NCBI GenBank assembly: GCA_002432945.1
Contig: DJHE01000005.1
Location: 13,818 to 30,190 of the forward strand
From: Synergistaceae bacterium UBA5827
GTDB lineage: Bacteria > Synergistota > Synergistia > Synergistales > 79-D21
Length of the DNA stretch: 16,373 nucleotides
Direction: 5' to 3'
Shown one piece after another: positions 7,816-15,837 of the stretch (the stretch's first letter is position 1; every line of letters begins with the position of its first letter). The translations under genes were made by a program, and so were the position numbers. Under the pieces are notes generated by a model. That model did no database searches, was not told the origin of the DNA, and saw nothing but the letters and a program-made list of their open reading frames with translations.

Positions 7816-8830
7816 AGCCCTTTCAAGCGGAAAGTGCCTGGTGATCGGGGAGGTCGCCATGGCCCACGACGGGAGCCTTGGCTTCGCCCATGCCTTCATC
7901 GACGCGATCGCCCGCGCGGGGGCCGATGCGGTCAAGTTCCAGACCCATCTTGCCGATGCAGAGGGAACACGGTCGGAACCGTTCAGGGTGTCCTTCAGCC
8001 CCCAGGACCCGACGAGGCGCGACTACTGGATCCGGACGGCTTTCACGGAGGAGCAGTGGGCGGGCCTCTCCAGCCACGCGGCGGAGAAGGGGCTCCATTT
8101 CCTCAGTTCCCCGTTTTCCCCCGAGGCGGCGGCCCTTCTCCGGCGCATCGGGGTTTCCGCCTGGAAAATCCCGTCGGGCGAGACCGGAAACTCGCCACTG
8201 CTGGAAGGGCTTCTGGCGGATGGGCTTCCGATCCTGGTTTCGACGGGAATGAGCCCCATGGGGGAGATCGACGGGGCCGTGAGGCAAGTCAAGGCGGCGG
8301 GGGTCCCCATGGCGGTGATGCAGTGCACCAGCGCCTACCCCTGCCCGCCGGAGAAGGTCGGCCTGAACATGATCCCGGTTTTCAGGGAGCGTTACGGTTG
8401 CCCTGTCGGCCTTTCGGACCACTCCGGCACGATTTTCCCGGGGCTTGCCGCCGCAATGCTTGGCATCCAGGTCCTGGAGATCCACGTGACCCTGTCCCGC
8501 GAGATGTTCGGCCCCGACGTCGTCGCCTCCGTGACGACCGGGGAACTGGCGACCCTGGTGGAGGGGATCCGGTGGATCGAACGGATGCGGGCCGCCCCTG
8601 TGGACAAGGACCTTGCGGCGGAGGGAATGGCCCCGCTGAGGAGGGTTTTTGTGAAAAGCCTCGTTGCCGCCGGTCCCATCCCTGCAGGGACGATCCTGGA
8701 CCGATCCATGCTTGCCCTGAAAAAACCGGGGACCGGGATGCCGGCCTCGAAACTTGCGGATGTCATCGGCCGCCGGGTCAGGACCGGGCTGGAACGGGAC
8801 GACTTCATCCTGGAGGAAAACCTCGAATGA
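7796..8830 (+). CDS. neuB: Nonulosonic acid (N-acetylneuraminate-type) synthase NeuB
   Basis: Condenses phosphoenolpyruvate with a 2-acylamino-hexose (ManNAc or a diacetamido derivative) to form a nine-carbon sialic-acid-type sugar. The TIM barrel shows IGEVAMAHDGSLGFAHAF, AGADAVKFQTH, WKIPSGETGN, ILVSTGM, MQCTSAYPCPP and GLSDHSGTIFPGLAA, all family blocks. The last 60 or so residues (RRVFVKSLVAAGPIPAGTIL, then KKPGTGMP and VIGRRVRTGLERDD) form the SAF domain. The product is 344 aa, a normal length. ATG 7796 lies 10 nt after AGGAGG (7780-7785); ATG 7790, two codons earlier, is equally possible. It overlaps the acyltransferase gene by 20 nt and neuC by 4 nt (ATGA). NeuB versus the LegI or PseI subtypes cannot be told apart by eye. 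Confidence 0.92.
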   Translation: MGTSFTEALSSGKCLVIGEVAMAHDGSLGFAHAFIDAIARAGADAVKFQTHLADAEGTRSEPFRVSFSPQDPTRRDYWIRTAFTEEQWAGLSSHAAEKGLHFLSSPFSPEAAALLRRIGVSAWKIPSGETGNSPLLEGLLADGLPILVSTGMSPMGEIDGAVRQVKAAGVPMAVMQCTSAYPCPPEKVGLNMIPVFRERYGCPVGLSDHSGTIFPGLAAAMLGIQVLEIHVTLSREMFGPDVVASVTTGELATLVEGIRWIERMRAAPVDKDLAAEGMAPLRRVFVKSLVAAGPIPAGTILDRSMLALKKPGTGMPASKLADVIGRRVRTGLERDDFILEENLE

Positions 8831-9975
8831 CGCGCAAGATCGCCGTCGTCGTGACGGCCAGGCCCAGCTACGCGCGGATCAAGACAGCCCTCGCGGCCAT
8901 GGAGGCCCACCCGGGCATCGAGCTTCAGCTCGTGGTGGCGGCGTCCGCCCTTCTGGACCGTTACGGAGACGCTTCCTCCGTGATCGGGAAGGACGGGTTC
9001 CGGATCGCTTCCCGCGTTTTCATGCTGCTGGAGGGGGAGACCCCACAGACCTCGGCCATCACGACCGGTTTGGGGCTCGTGGAGATGGCGACGGTTTTCG
9101 CGAACCTGGAGCCGGACGTCGTCGTGACGATCGCGGACCGGTTCGAGACCCTGGCCACCGCTACGGCTGCGGCACTCATGAACATCCCGCTGGCCCATGT
9201 CCAGGGGGGAGAGGTGACCGGCTCGGTGGACGAGAAGGTCCGCCACGCGGTCACCAAGCTTGCTGACCTGCATTTCGTCGCCACGGACCTGGCCCGGGAG
9301 CGGGTCATCCGGATGGGGGAGGATCCCGGCAGGGTCTTCATGACCGGCTGCCCCTCCATCGACCTTGTCGCCCAGGTTGCCTGTTCTCCCGAAAACGGCT
9401 TCGACCCCTTCGCCTTCGGAGTCGGGCCGACCCTCGACCTGTCAGGGACCTACCTGGTGGTCATGCAGCACCCGGTCACGACAGAGCATACCCTTGCCAT
9501 GGAGCAGGCCCTGGAAAGCCTGTACGCGATCGAATCACTGGGGCTTCCCGCCCTTTGGTTCTGGCCGAATCCCGATGCGGGTTCCGATGGGACCTCCAAG
9601 GCCATCCGCTGGTTCCGGGAGCACGAATCGCCCGCCAACATCCACTTTTTCCGGAATTTCCCCCCGGAAACCTTCCTGCGTTTGCTCAACCGCTGCAGCT
9701 GCATCATCGGGAACTCCAGCGCGGCGATCCGGGAGTGTGCCTTCCTGGGTGTCCCGGCGGTCAACCTGGGGACCCGGCAGGAAGGGCGGGAACGGGGCCG
9801 CAATGTCCTCGACGCCCCTCACGATCGGCAGGAGATCTGCCTGGCAGTGAAGGCGCAGCTGGCCCATGGCCGTTTTGCCCCGGACCCGGTCTACGGGGAC
9901 GGTAGGGCGGGAGAGCGGATTGCGGAACTCCTGGCCCGTGTTCCCCTTTCCGTCGAGAAGAGGCTGGCCTATTGA
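8827..9975 (+). CDS. neuC: UDP-HexNAc 2-epimerase (hydrolysing), NeuC/LegG type
   Basis: Converts UDP-GlcNAc, or a UDP-diacetamido sugar, to free ManNAc or its analogue, the substrate for NeuB. The 382-aa product opens with KIAVVVTARPSYARIKTAL and carries TIADRFETLATATAAA, IPLAHVQGGEVTGSVDEKVR, VMQHPVTTEHT and the UDP-binding region IIGNSSAAIRECAFLGVPAVNLG, then RQEGRERGRNV. These are standard for hydrolysing NeuC-type epimerases. Start ATG 8827 overlaps the neuB stop as ATGA, and the gene ends in a TTGA overlap with the deacetylase. The long upstream continuation of the frame lies inside neuB and is not coding. Without dehydratase and aminotransferase genes in view, ManNAc and Neu5Ac are the simplest product reading, but a legionaminic route is not excluded. 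Confidence 0.92.
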   Translation: MTRKIAVVVTARPSYARIKTALAAMEAHPGIELQLVVAASALLDRYGDASSVIGKDGFRIASRVFMLLEGETPQTSAITTGLGLVEMATVFANLEPDVVVTIADRFETLATATAAALMNIPLAHVQGGEVTGSVDEKVRHAVTKLADLHFVATDLARERVIRMGEDPGRVFMTGCPSIDLVAQVACSPENGFDPFAFGVGPTLDLSGTYLVVMQHPVTTEHTLAMEQALESLYAIESLGLPALWFWPNPDAGSDGTSKAIRWFREHESPANIHFFRNFPPETFLRLLNRCSCIIGNSSAAIRECAFLGVPAVNLGTRQEGRERGRNVLDAPHDRQEICLAVKAQLAHGRFAPDPVYGDGRAGERIAELLARVPLSVEKRLAY

Positions 9976-10928
9976 ACCCGGGAGAGCCGGAAATCCTGGT
10001 CGTGACCTATCATTTCCTTTCGGGCAGGGGTTTCCCGGGCGGGGGGATCCATCCTTTCGGCGCGGAACGGTTCCGTGAACAGGTGGAACTTTTGGGGCGC
10101 ACCTCCCGCTTCCTCTCCCTGGAAGACCTTGAAGGCCCGAGCCTGCCGGGGTTGGGGGGATCCGCAAGGTATGCCCTCCTGGCCTTCGACGACGGCCTGT
10201 CCGAACAGTTCGAGATCGCCTGGCCGATCCTGGAGGGCATGGGGATTCCTGGGGCCTTTTTCCCCTGCACCTCTCCCCTGCAGACGGGGAGACTCCTGCA
10301 CGTGCACCGGCTGCATGCCCTTAGGGGTGCCATGGACGACAGGGACCTTCTGGCCCTCTTCCTGGACCTGGCCGGGAGCCTGGGTTTCGAAGAAAGCATT
10401 CGGGCCATCGAGAGCAGGAAGCTGCCTGAAGCTCCCTATCCCTACGACGCTCCGGAGGCCAGGGCCCTGAAGTCGCTTTTAAACTACACGCTGCCCCTGG
10501 CTGAGCGTGAAACCCTGTCGGCCCTGGCGTTCAACCGGGTCTACGGGGATGAAGCCCCCTGGGCGGAACGCCTCTACATGACTTCCGAGGTGATCCGGGA
10601 ACTGGCCCGAAACGGTTGCCTGGGCACCCACACCCACGCCCACCGGCCCTTGTCCCGCCTGGATCGGGAGGGAATCCGGCAGGAGATTCGCGAAAGCCTC
10701 GACATTCTCGAAAAAACCTCCGGGGTTCGTCCCCGTGCTGTGAGTTATCCCTACGGCAACAGCCTCTCCGTTTCGCCGGAGGTTTTCGAGGCCGCTGCGG
10801 ACTGTGGCCTGAGGTGTGGTTTCACGACGGAAAGAAGGGCCAACCTTCCCGGGACGGACCGGCTTCAGCTGGCCCGGTTCGACGCGGAGGACCTCCCTCC
10901 CGGGAAGAGGCCGATCGCCTGTCTTTAG
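9972..10928 (+). CDS. NodB-type polysaccharide / amino-sugar deacetylase
   Basis: Zinc-type carbohydrate esterase-4 domain that removes N- or O-acetyl groups from sugars. Motif 1 is LLAFDDG with Asp73 and Asp74 (catalytic base and metal ligand). Motif 2 is GTHTHAH with the His220-x3-His224 metal pair. Motif 3 is RPRAVSYPYGNS. An insertion of about 100 residues between motifs 1 and 2 (LLHVHRLHALRGAMDD to WAERLYMT) is typical of the NodB-like proteins of surface-polysaccharide clusters. There is no signal peptide, so it should act in the cytoplasm on a nucleotide sugar, free sugar or lipid-linked sugar. TTG 9972 forms a TTGA overlap with the neuC stop; no strong ribosome site is seen, so coupling is likely. 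It would expose a free amine or hydroxyl; the substrate is unknown. Confidence 0.85.
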   Translation: MNPGEPEILVVTYHFLSGRGFPGGGIHPFGAERFREQVELLGRTSRFLSLEDLEGPSLPGLGGSARYALLAFDDGLSEQFEIAWPILEGMGIPGAFFPCTSPLQTGRLLHVHRLHALRGAMDDRDLLALFLDLAGSLGFEESIRAIESRKLPEAPYPYDAPEARALKSLLNYTLPLAERETLSALAFNRVYGDEAPWAERLYMTSEVIRELARNGCLGTHTHAHRPLSRLDREGIRQEIRESLDILEKTSGVRPRAVSYPYGNSLSVSPEVFEAAADCGLRCGFTTERRANLPGTDRLQLARFDAEDLPPGKRPIACL

Positions 10929-10962
10929 CCTGCTTCGGCGGGATTCGGAAGGAGTGCGGTAA

Positions 10963-12642
10963 ATGGTCGAGTTCGTGCTTGCGGATCCCCAGGCGAGGGT
11001 TTTTGAGGCTGGAGGAACGGTTTGGATGGTCGCCGGTTCCGAACCGGCCCTGTTCGAAAGAACCGTCGAGCGGGAAACCGCGAAAGGCCGGGAAACGCGT
11101 GAAATCCTCCAGGCCCTTTCGCGCGAAGCGGAAGAGGGGACCTTTGCCGCTGTCGATTCCCCCGGCGGAGCGCAGGAAAGGGCGACCCTCTTCAAAACGC
11201 TTGCCTCCACGTTCGAACTCTATTTCAGGGTCCACGGTGACCGGGTCCAGGTCTTCGATCATTTCCGGAACGCCGTGTCGTCCGTTCCGGCTGCCGATCG
11301 GGTTCCCGACGAAGGCGCCTTTGCCGACCATCTCCTTTTTGCCTACGAATACCTTCCCGGGACCCATACGCTCGCCAGTGGAATCCACAAGATGACTCCC
11401 GGCATGATGGCGGAAATCGGGCCGGATCGGGTGATTCGCTTCCGGCAGGCAGAAACGCTTTCCCTCCCGGAGGAGGGTGGGGGCCCGAGCCCGGAGGAGG
11501 CAGTCGACCGACTGGAGGAAATCATGGAAGAGCGGGTCGCCGCATACGTTGCCTTGTATGGCGAGCCGGCAGTGCTCCTTTCCGGTGGCGTCGATTCGAC
11601 CCTGGTCCTTTCCTGCCTGGGGAAAGGGGCACCGGCTTTTACGGTGGGACTGGACAGCCCCGAGTACACCTTCGAGATGGAATACGCCAGGATGGCGGGA
11701 CGCCTGCTGGAGGCTTGCCACACCCAGGAGATACTGGAGGAATCCAGCTTTCGAAGCTTGGCCAGGGAAGTCGTGGAGGCGCTGGGCCAACCTACGGGAA
11801 CGGTGTTCCTGCAGCCGATGGCCTTCCATCATGCCTTCAGGTCGGGGCCTCCCTTCTTTCTCTACGGCGAGACGGTGGATGCCCTTTTCGGTTTCAACAA
11901 GCTCGCGAAGATCTTCGACGACGGGGAGCTCTCGCCCCTCGAGCGAAAAGCCCTCGACCGGCAGCCGGGAGACATGGCCGGCTTTGCCGCCCGGTGCGGC
12001 CTCAGCCCGGATTTCGAAACGGCCCGCGAGGTGCTCGGTACGGCCTTGGTGGAAAATCGCCTAGAGAATCGCCTGGACTTCGCCCTCGGGCTCTGCCCGG
12101 AACTGGCCTCGCTCGAGCCGGGACGCCGGAAGGCCGGCCACGCAGAGGCCATGGCGATCTTCACCGGTTTCGGCCACATTCGGGAGTACATCGGCCGGAC
12201 GCGCCAGCAGGCCCTTTGCGCGGGAAGAACCGTGATGTCGCCGTTTTCCTGCCGGAGCGCCCTGGAGCTTGCCATGTCGATGCCCATGCCGGGGCGGATC
12301 CTTAAGGACGGGGTGGTCAAGCACGTGGCAAAGTCGCTCCTGGCAAGACGGTTGCCCGGCTACCCTGTCAATACCCGCAAAGGGGGCAGCGATGTGCCCA
12401 GGACCCGCTTCCTGCAGGAAGGCCCGCTGAAAGGGATCTTCCTCGAAGAAAAGCTCCCGCGCTTCTGGCCGGGGGAATTTGCCGAGATCCTCCTCCGCCC
12501 GCAAAGGGAATCCAGTTTCCTCGCCCTCAACGCCCTCGGTTACGCGCTCTGGCAGAATCGCGTCCTGGAAAACCCGGACATCAAGCCGGTTCCCGGAACA
12601 CGAAGCACCACTGCAGGAAATAAAGAGGACAAACAGCAATGA
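10963..12642 (+). CDS. Asparagine-synthetase-like amide ligase, copy 1 (Cys-less)
   Basis: ATP-dependent amide-forming enzyme of the AsnB fold, 559 aa. Residues 1-180 are a degenerate glutaminase (Ntn) domain: the protein starts Met-Val-Glu-Phe, so the catalytic Cys2 is absent, yet FELYFRVHGDRVQVFDHFRN and YLPGTHTLASGIHKMTPG still match the AsnB strand and linker pattern. The synthetase domain has the PP-loop SGGVDST (207-213), YGETVDALFG (301-310; Glu303 aligns by eye with the AsnB GEGSDE glutamate) and a C-terminal RKGGSDVPRTRF block with Lys473. In relatives that lost this Cys (beta-lactam synthetase, carbapenam synthetase, lasso peptide cyclase) the nucleophile is an amine of the substrate, so transfer of an amine or free ammonia is inferred here. 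ATG 10963 follows AAGGAG by 8 nt. The stop overlaps copy 2 as ATGA. Confidence 0.82.
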   Translation: MVEFVLADPQARVFEAGGTVWMVAGSEPALFERTVERETAKGRETREILQALSREAEEGTFAAVDSPGGAQERATLFKTLASTFELYFRVHGDRVQVFDHFRNAVSSVPAADRVPDEGAFADHLLFAYEYLPGTHTLASGIHKMTPGMMAEIGPDRVIRFRQAETLSLPEEGGGPSPEEAVDRLEEIMEERVAAYVALYGEPAVLLSGGVDSTLVLSCLGKGAPAFTVGLDSPEYTFEMEYARMAGRLLEACHTQEILEESSFRSLAREVVEALGQPTGTVFLQPMAFHHAFRSGPPFFLYGETVDALFGFNKLAKIFDDGELSPLERKALDRQPGDMAGFAARCGLSPDFETAREVLGTALVENRLENRLDFALGLCPELASLEPGRRKAGHAEAMAIFTGFGHIREYIGRTRQQALCAGRTVMSPFSCRSALELAMSMPMPGRILKDGVVKHVAKSLLARRLPGYPVNTRKGGSDVPRTRFLQEGPLKGIFLEEKLPRFWPGEFAEILLRPQRESSFLALNALGYALWQNRVLENPDIKPVPGTRSTTAGNKEDKQQ

Positions 12643-14156
12643 TCATGGTCGAGCTGGCGGATCCCGGTGCTTTTCATGCAAAAACACCCCGGGGGGACTG
12701 GTTCGTTTCCGCCGCGAACGCCGGGCGGTTGCAGGAAGAGCTTGGAAAATCCCCTTTCCTTGCGCTTGGGGGAAAAGAACAAGCCGAAAAGCTCGGAGCG
12801 CTCGCAGACGACGGAACCCTCCTGTACGTTCCGTCCGACGGTTCCCCCCTTAGTCTTTACAGGACGATCAATGCCACAAGGGAACTCTACTTCCGGCGGG
12901 GTGAAAAGGGGAACTGGGTCATCGGTGACCATTTCCGCAACATGCTTGCGTCCGTACCGGTAGACGGGCGCCGGCAGGACGAAAACGCGCTGCTGGATTT
13001 CCTGCTGTTCATTTACCCCGCAGGAAACTCCACCCTGCTGGCGGGAATCCGGCACCTGGTCCCGGGGGAGAGCCGGAGCCTCGATGCCGGGACCGGGGAA
13101 GAGCGATCCAGGCAGGCGGAAACATTTCCCTGCGAACCGGTCGAAATGGGGCTGGAGGAGGCCGTCACGGAACTCGAAGAGGCCCTGCGCCAGGCCTTCG
13201 GGGAGCCCGAGGGGGACGAATGCGTCCTCTTTTCCGGGGGAGTGGATTCCACTCTGGCCCTGCTCTTCCGGCCAACCGGGACAACGGCCCTGACGATCGG
13301 CATCGACACCCCGGAATTCGCTTTCGAAGGGGAATACGCGAGGGAAGCGGCCCGGTTGCTTGGCTTGAAGTGGTCGCTCATCTCCCTGGAGGAGTCGGGT
13401 TACCGGGAACATTTCGAGGAAACCATCGTGAATCTTGGGCAGCCCGTGCACCCGAACTTCCAGGCCGTCTTTTTGGACCGGGCCTTCCAGGAGTCCTTCG
13501 GGGTTTTCTGGGGAGCGGACACCTCGGACACCCTCTTCGGCCATCCCCAGACGAGAAAGATCCTCGACCCGGAGAGCCGGAAGCTTTACGAGGCCCTTCT
13601 GGCGGAGCCTTTCGATTCGCCCCGGGGCTACGGGGCCCTTTCCAACACGGGGCCCGACTTTCGGATCGTCCAGGACCTCTTCGGCAAAGAGGCGGTTTCC
13701 GGGCGCATCGAGGCTCGCCTTTCCCAGGTCCTGGCCGCCGCAAAGGTTCGTCCGGGGAGCCGGGTCGAGGAACATGTCCAGATGGATTCGCTGGTCGAGT
13801 TCCTGACGAGCACCGCCTGTGTTGCCTGCTGCAAGAGGCAGGCGGCAGCCGCTTTCGGCAGGGAGATCCGGGAACCGTTCTGCTCCCGGAACATCCTTCG
13901 GATCGCTTCTGCGATCCCGCCGGGCAAGAGGTTCTTTCACAACGGGGAATCCAAGCCGGTTCCGAAGGCGCTCTTGAGGAAGCTCTTCCCGGAATATCCC
14001 TTTTACGGCAAGAAAGGGGGGAGTGACATCCCCCGAACCCGATTCTGCCAGTCGGGCCCCTTCCGCGACTTTTTCAGGGAATCGGCCTTCCCGGATCTTT
14101 TGCCCCCGCGGGGGAAAAACTCCTGCTGGATCCCCAGTGGGATTGGAGCTACATGA
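12639..14156 (+). CDS. Asparagine-synthetase-like amide ligase, copy 2 (Cys-less, frameshifted C-terminus)
   Basis: Paralogue of copy 1, 505 aa as read. It begins Met-Ile-Met-Val-Glu-Leu, again without Cys2. The degenerate N-terminal domain keeps RELYFRR, VIGDHFRNMLASVP, DFLLFIYPAGNSTLLAGI and LVPG. The PP-loop is SGGVDST from Ser199. The second active-site loop is WGADTSDTLFG (291-301), where Asp294 takes the place of copy 1 Glu303. KKGGSDIPRTRF carries Lys459. After residue 490 or so the frame reads unrelated residues and stops early at 14154. A homologous tail exists in the -1 frame to 14290, which would give about 550 aa. ATG 12639 overlaps the copy 1 stop; GAGG at 12625-12628 is its ribosome site. 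It may be a mutated gene, a sequence error or a recoded gene; most of the catalytic core precedes the break. Confidence 0.78.
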   Translation: MIMVELADPGAFHAKTPRGDWFVSAANAGRLQEELGKSPFLALGGKEQAEKLGALADDGTLLYVPSDGSPLSLYRTINATRELYFRRGEKGNWVIGDHFRNMLASVPVDGRRQDENALLDFLLFIYPAGNSTLLAGIRHLVPGESRSLDAGTGEERSRQAETFPCEPVEMGLEEAVTELEEALRQAFGEPEGDECVLFSGGVDSTLALLFRPTGTTALTIGIDTPEFAFEGEYAREAARLLGLKWSLISLEESGYREHFEETIVNLGQPVHPNFQAVFLDRAFQESFGVFWGADTSDTLFGHPQTRKILDPESRKLYEALLAEPFDSPRGYGALSNTGPDFRIVQDLFGKEAVSGRIEARLSQVLAAAKVRPGSRVEEHVQMDSLVEFLTSTACVACCKRQAAAAFGREIREPFCSRNILRIASAIPPGKRFFHNGESKPVPKALLRKLFPEYPFYGKKGGSDIPRTRFCQSGPFRDFFRESAFPDLLPPRGKNSCWIPSGIGAT

Positions 14157-14290
14157 CCCTCGCTGCCGCCGCTTTTTCGACCTGGCAGGAAAAAGCCCTG
14201 AAGGCCCATTGGATCGGGCGGGTTCCCGGTACAAGAGTTTTTTTGCTGGAAACGCGAGGGGAAAACGCGAATCCCGAGGCATGGAAATGA
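14103..14290 (+). other. Frameshift tract and displaced C-terminal tail of copy 2
   Basis: CCCCCGCGGGGG (14103-14114) is a perfect palindrome followed directly by AAAAA. From 14114 the -1 frame reads GEKLLLDPQWDWSYMTLAA and then FSTWQEKALKAHW, which matches the tails of copy 3 (SMTTYRCIAWSAWEKTLKA) and copy 1 (FLALNALGYALWQNRVL). This frame stops at 14288-14290 in an ATGA overlap with the copy 3 start, the same junction seen between copies 1 and 2. One extra base in the G or A run would restore an uninterrupted gene. Confidence 0.8.
14276..14279 (+). promoter_or_regulatory. Ribosome binding site deciding the copy 3 start
   Basis: GAGG lies 1 nt before ATG 14281 but 7 nt before ATG 14287. The spacing favours 14287, which also forms the ATGA overlap with the restored frame of copy 2. 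Confidence 0.55.
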
Positions 14291-15837
14291 GGAAAAAACT
14301 GGAGGTCCTCGTTTCGGACCCGGTAAAAAGGGTTTTCGAAACCCCCGCCCGGAAGGTGACGCTGGGAGGAGTGTGGGAAAAAAAACTTCCCGATGCCGGC
14401 CGCTTCATGGAACTTCCCCCGGAGGAGGCCCTTCGGCTGCTTGCGGGATTGGAAAGAGACGGCATCGCCGTCCTTGCGGAGAATGACGCGGAAGGGAACC
14501 TCGCTGAACTCTACGCCTACAGGGGACCGTCAACCGGATGCGAACTGTTTTTCTCCTCCTGGCCGGGAAACCGCCTCGTCGTTTCGGATTCCTTCCGGGA
14601 GATCCTAGAAACCCACCCGCCTTCGTCCAGGCCCCCTTCCCGGGAGGGGTTCATCGATTTCCTCCTTTTCCAGGGCAGCCCTCTCCCGGAGACCCCGATT
14701 GCTTCCATTCGCCGCCTGGGCCATGGGAACATTCTGAAGGCGGGCCGGGACGGATCCGTCACCGAAAGGCCATTCGAGCTTCTTTCCGCGGTAAGATCGG
14801 CCGGGACTTTCGAGGACGGGGTCGAACGGGTCGAAGAGGCCCTGTCAAAGGCCCTGGAACTTCTGCCGGCGGGAACGGTGAACCTTCTGTCCGGAGGGGT
14901 CGACTCGACCCTCGTCCAGGTCCTCCTCGGGCCAGGGCACCGGGCCGCGGCCGTGACGATCGATTCTCCCGAGTTCGCCTTCGAGACCGAAAACGCGAGG
15001 CTTGCGGCCTCCCTTTGCGGGGTTTCGCTGGAGGAGCAATTCCTGGAGGAAAAAGACTACCTGTCGCTCCTGGAGAAGGAGACGCCCCTGGGCGCCATGC
15101 CTCTTCCGCTGCCGCAAGTTGCAATGATCGCGTCGGTGTTCGGCCCGGGAGGGTGTGCTTTTGCCTCGGGTTTCGATTCGGATTCGCTCTTTTCCCTGCC
15201 CAGGGCAAAGCGCAGGCTCGTTCTTGAGGGAGAGAATCCCTTGTCTTTCGCGGCCCGAAGCTTTTCCCTTTCCCCGGAATCCGGTCTGGTGAAATCCTTT
15301 TTTACCGAGGAAGAAATCGCAGACCGGGTTGCACGCAGGCAGGCGTATGCCCGATCCAGGGTGAGAGAACCGGAAAACCTGCCCGAGCTGGAACAGGGCT
15401 GCCTAACCAGCCTCTACTGCAGTTCCTTTTCCGTCTATCGCCACTTGGCGTCGGAAAGAGGTAAAGGGCTTTTCACCCCGTTCATGGACCGGGAAGTCGT
15501 GGAAGCGGCCTTGCGGGTGCCCCTTCCGGAGAGGGTTTTCCGCAACGGGGTCTTCAAGCCCGTCTTGAAAAACATCCTGTCCCGCCACCTGCCGGGCTTT
15601 CCTTCCGACAGGGAGAAGGGGGGCTCCGGCCTTCCCCGAACCCGTTTTTGCGCCGAGGGGCCCCTGAAGGGGTATTTCAGTGAAAACCCGCTTCCGTCCT
15701 TCATCGACCCGGATAAGGCGGATCCTGTCACGAACCCCACCTGGGAGTCGAGTATGACCACGTACCGATGCATCGCCTGGTCCGCCTGGGAGAAAACGCT
15801 CAAAGCAATGCCCTGGAGGGAAAACCGATGGGAATAA
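14287..15837 (+). CDS. Asparagine-synthetase-like amide ligase, copy 3 (Cys-less)
   Basis: Third paralogue, 516 aa from ATG 14287. The open frame continues upstream to 14023 but there it reads through copy 2 and is not homologous. The N-terminus (Met-Arg-Lys-Lys-Leu-Glu-Val-Leu) lacks Cys2. CELFFSSWPGNRLVVSDSFRE and FIDFLLFQGSPLPETPIASI are the remnants of the glutaminase domain. The PP-loop is SGGVDST from Ser202, followed by FAFETENARLAASL. The second loop is SGFDSDSLFS (294-303), with Phe296 where copy 1 has Glu, so the general-base position appears lost or moved. EKGGSGLPRTRF carries Lys444. It is the most divergent copy in the linker: the RQAE motif of copies 1, 2 and 4 is missing. Its end overlaps copy 4 by 10 nt. 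Chemistry and substrate are unknown. Confidence 0.8.
   Translation: MRKKLEVLVSDPVKRVFETPARKVTLGGVWEKKLPDAGRFMELPPEEALRLLAGLERDGIAVLAENDAEGNLAELYAYRGPSTGCELFFSSWPGNRLVVSDSFREILETHPPSSRPPSREGFIDFLLFQGSPLPETPIASIRRLGHGNILKAGRDGSVTERPFELLSAVRSAGTFEDGVERVEEALSKALELLPAGTVNLLSGGVDSTLVQVLLGPGHRAAAVTIDSPEFAFETENARLAASLCGVSLEEQFLEEKDYLSLLEKETPLGAMPLPLPQVAMIASVFGPGGCAFASGFDSDSLFSLPRAKRRLVLEGENPLSFAARSFSLSPESGLVKSFFTEEEIADRVARRQAYARSRVREPENLPELEQGCLTSLYCSSFSVYRHLASERGKGLFTPFMDREVVEAALRVPLPERVFRNGVFKPVLKNILSRHLPGFPSDREKGGSGLPRTRFCAEGPLKGYFSENPLPSFIDPDKADPVTNPTWESSMTTYRCIAWSAWEKTLKAMPWRENRWE

Noticed and set aside
7834..8826. Long upstream extension of the neuC frame
   Set aside because: It is a Gly/Arg/Pro-rich shadow of neuB; neuC homology starts exactly at ATG 8827.
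14112..14122. Programmed -1 ribosomal frameshift as the preferred reading of copy 2
   Set aside because: G-AAA-AAC is only a near match to a strong slippery heptamer, and no convincing downstream stem was seen; a base lost in the G5/A5 tract is simpler.
14023..14286. Upstream extension of the copy 3 frame
   Set aside because: It overlaps copy 2 coding sequence in another frame, shows no similarity to the other copies, and the ribosome site and ATGA overlap point to 14287.
10822..14465. Long open frames on the minus strand under the synthetase-like genes
   Set aside because: They are shadows of high-GC coding sequence with no recognisable domains; the + strand frames carry PP-loops and conserved blocks.
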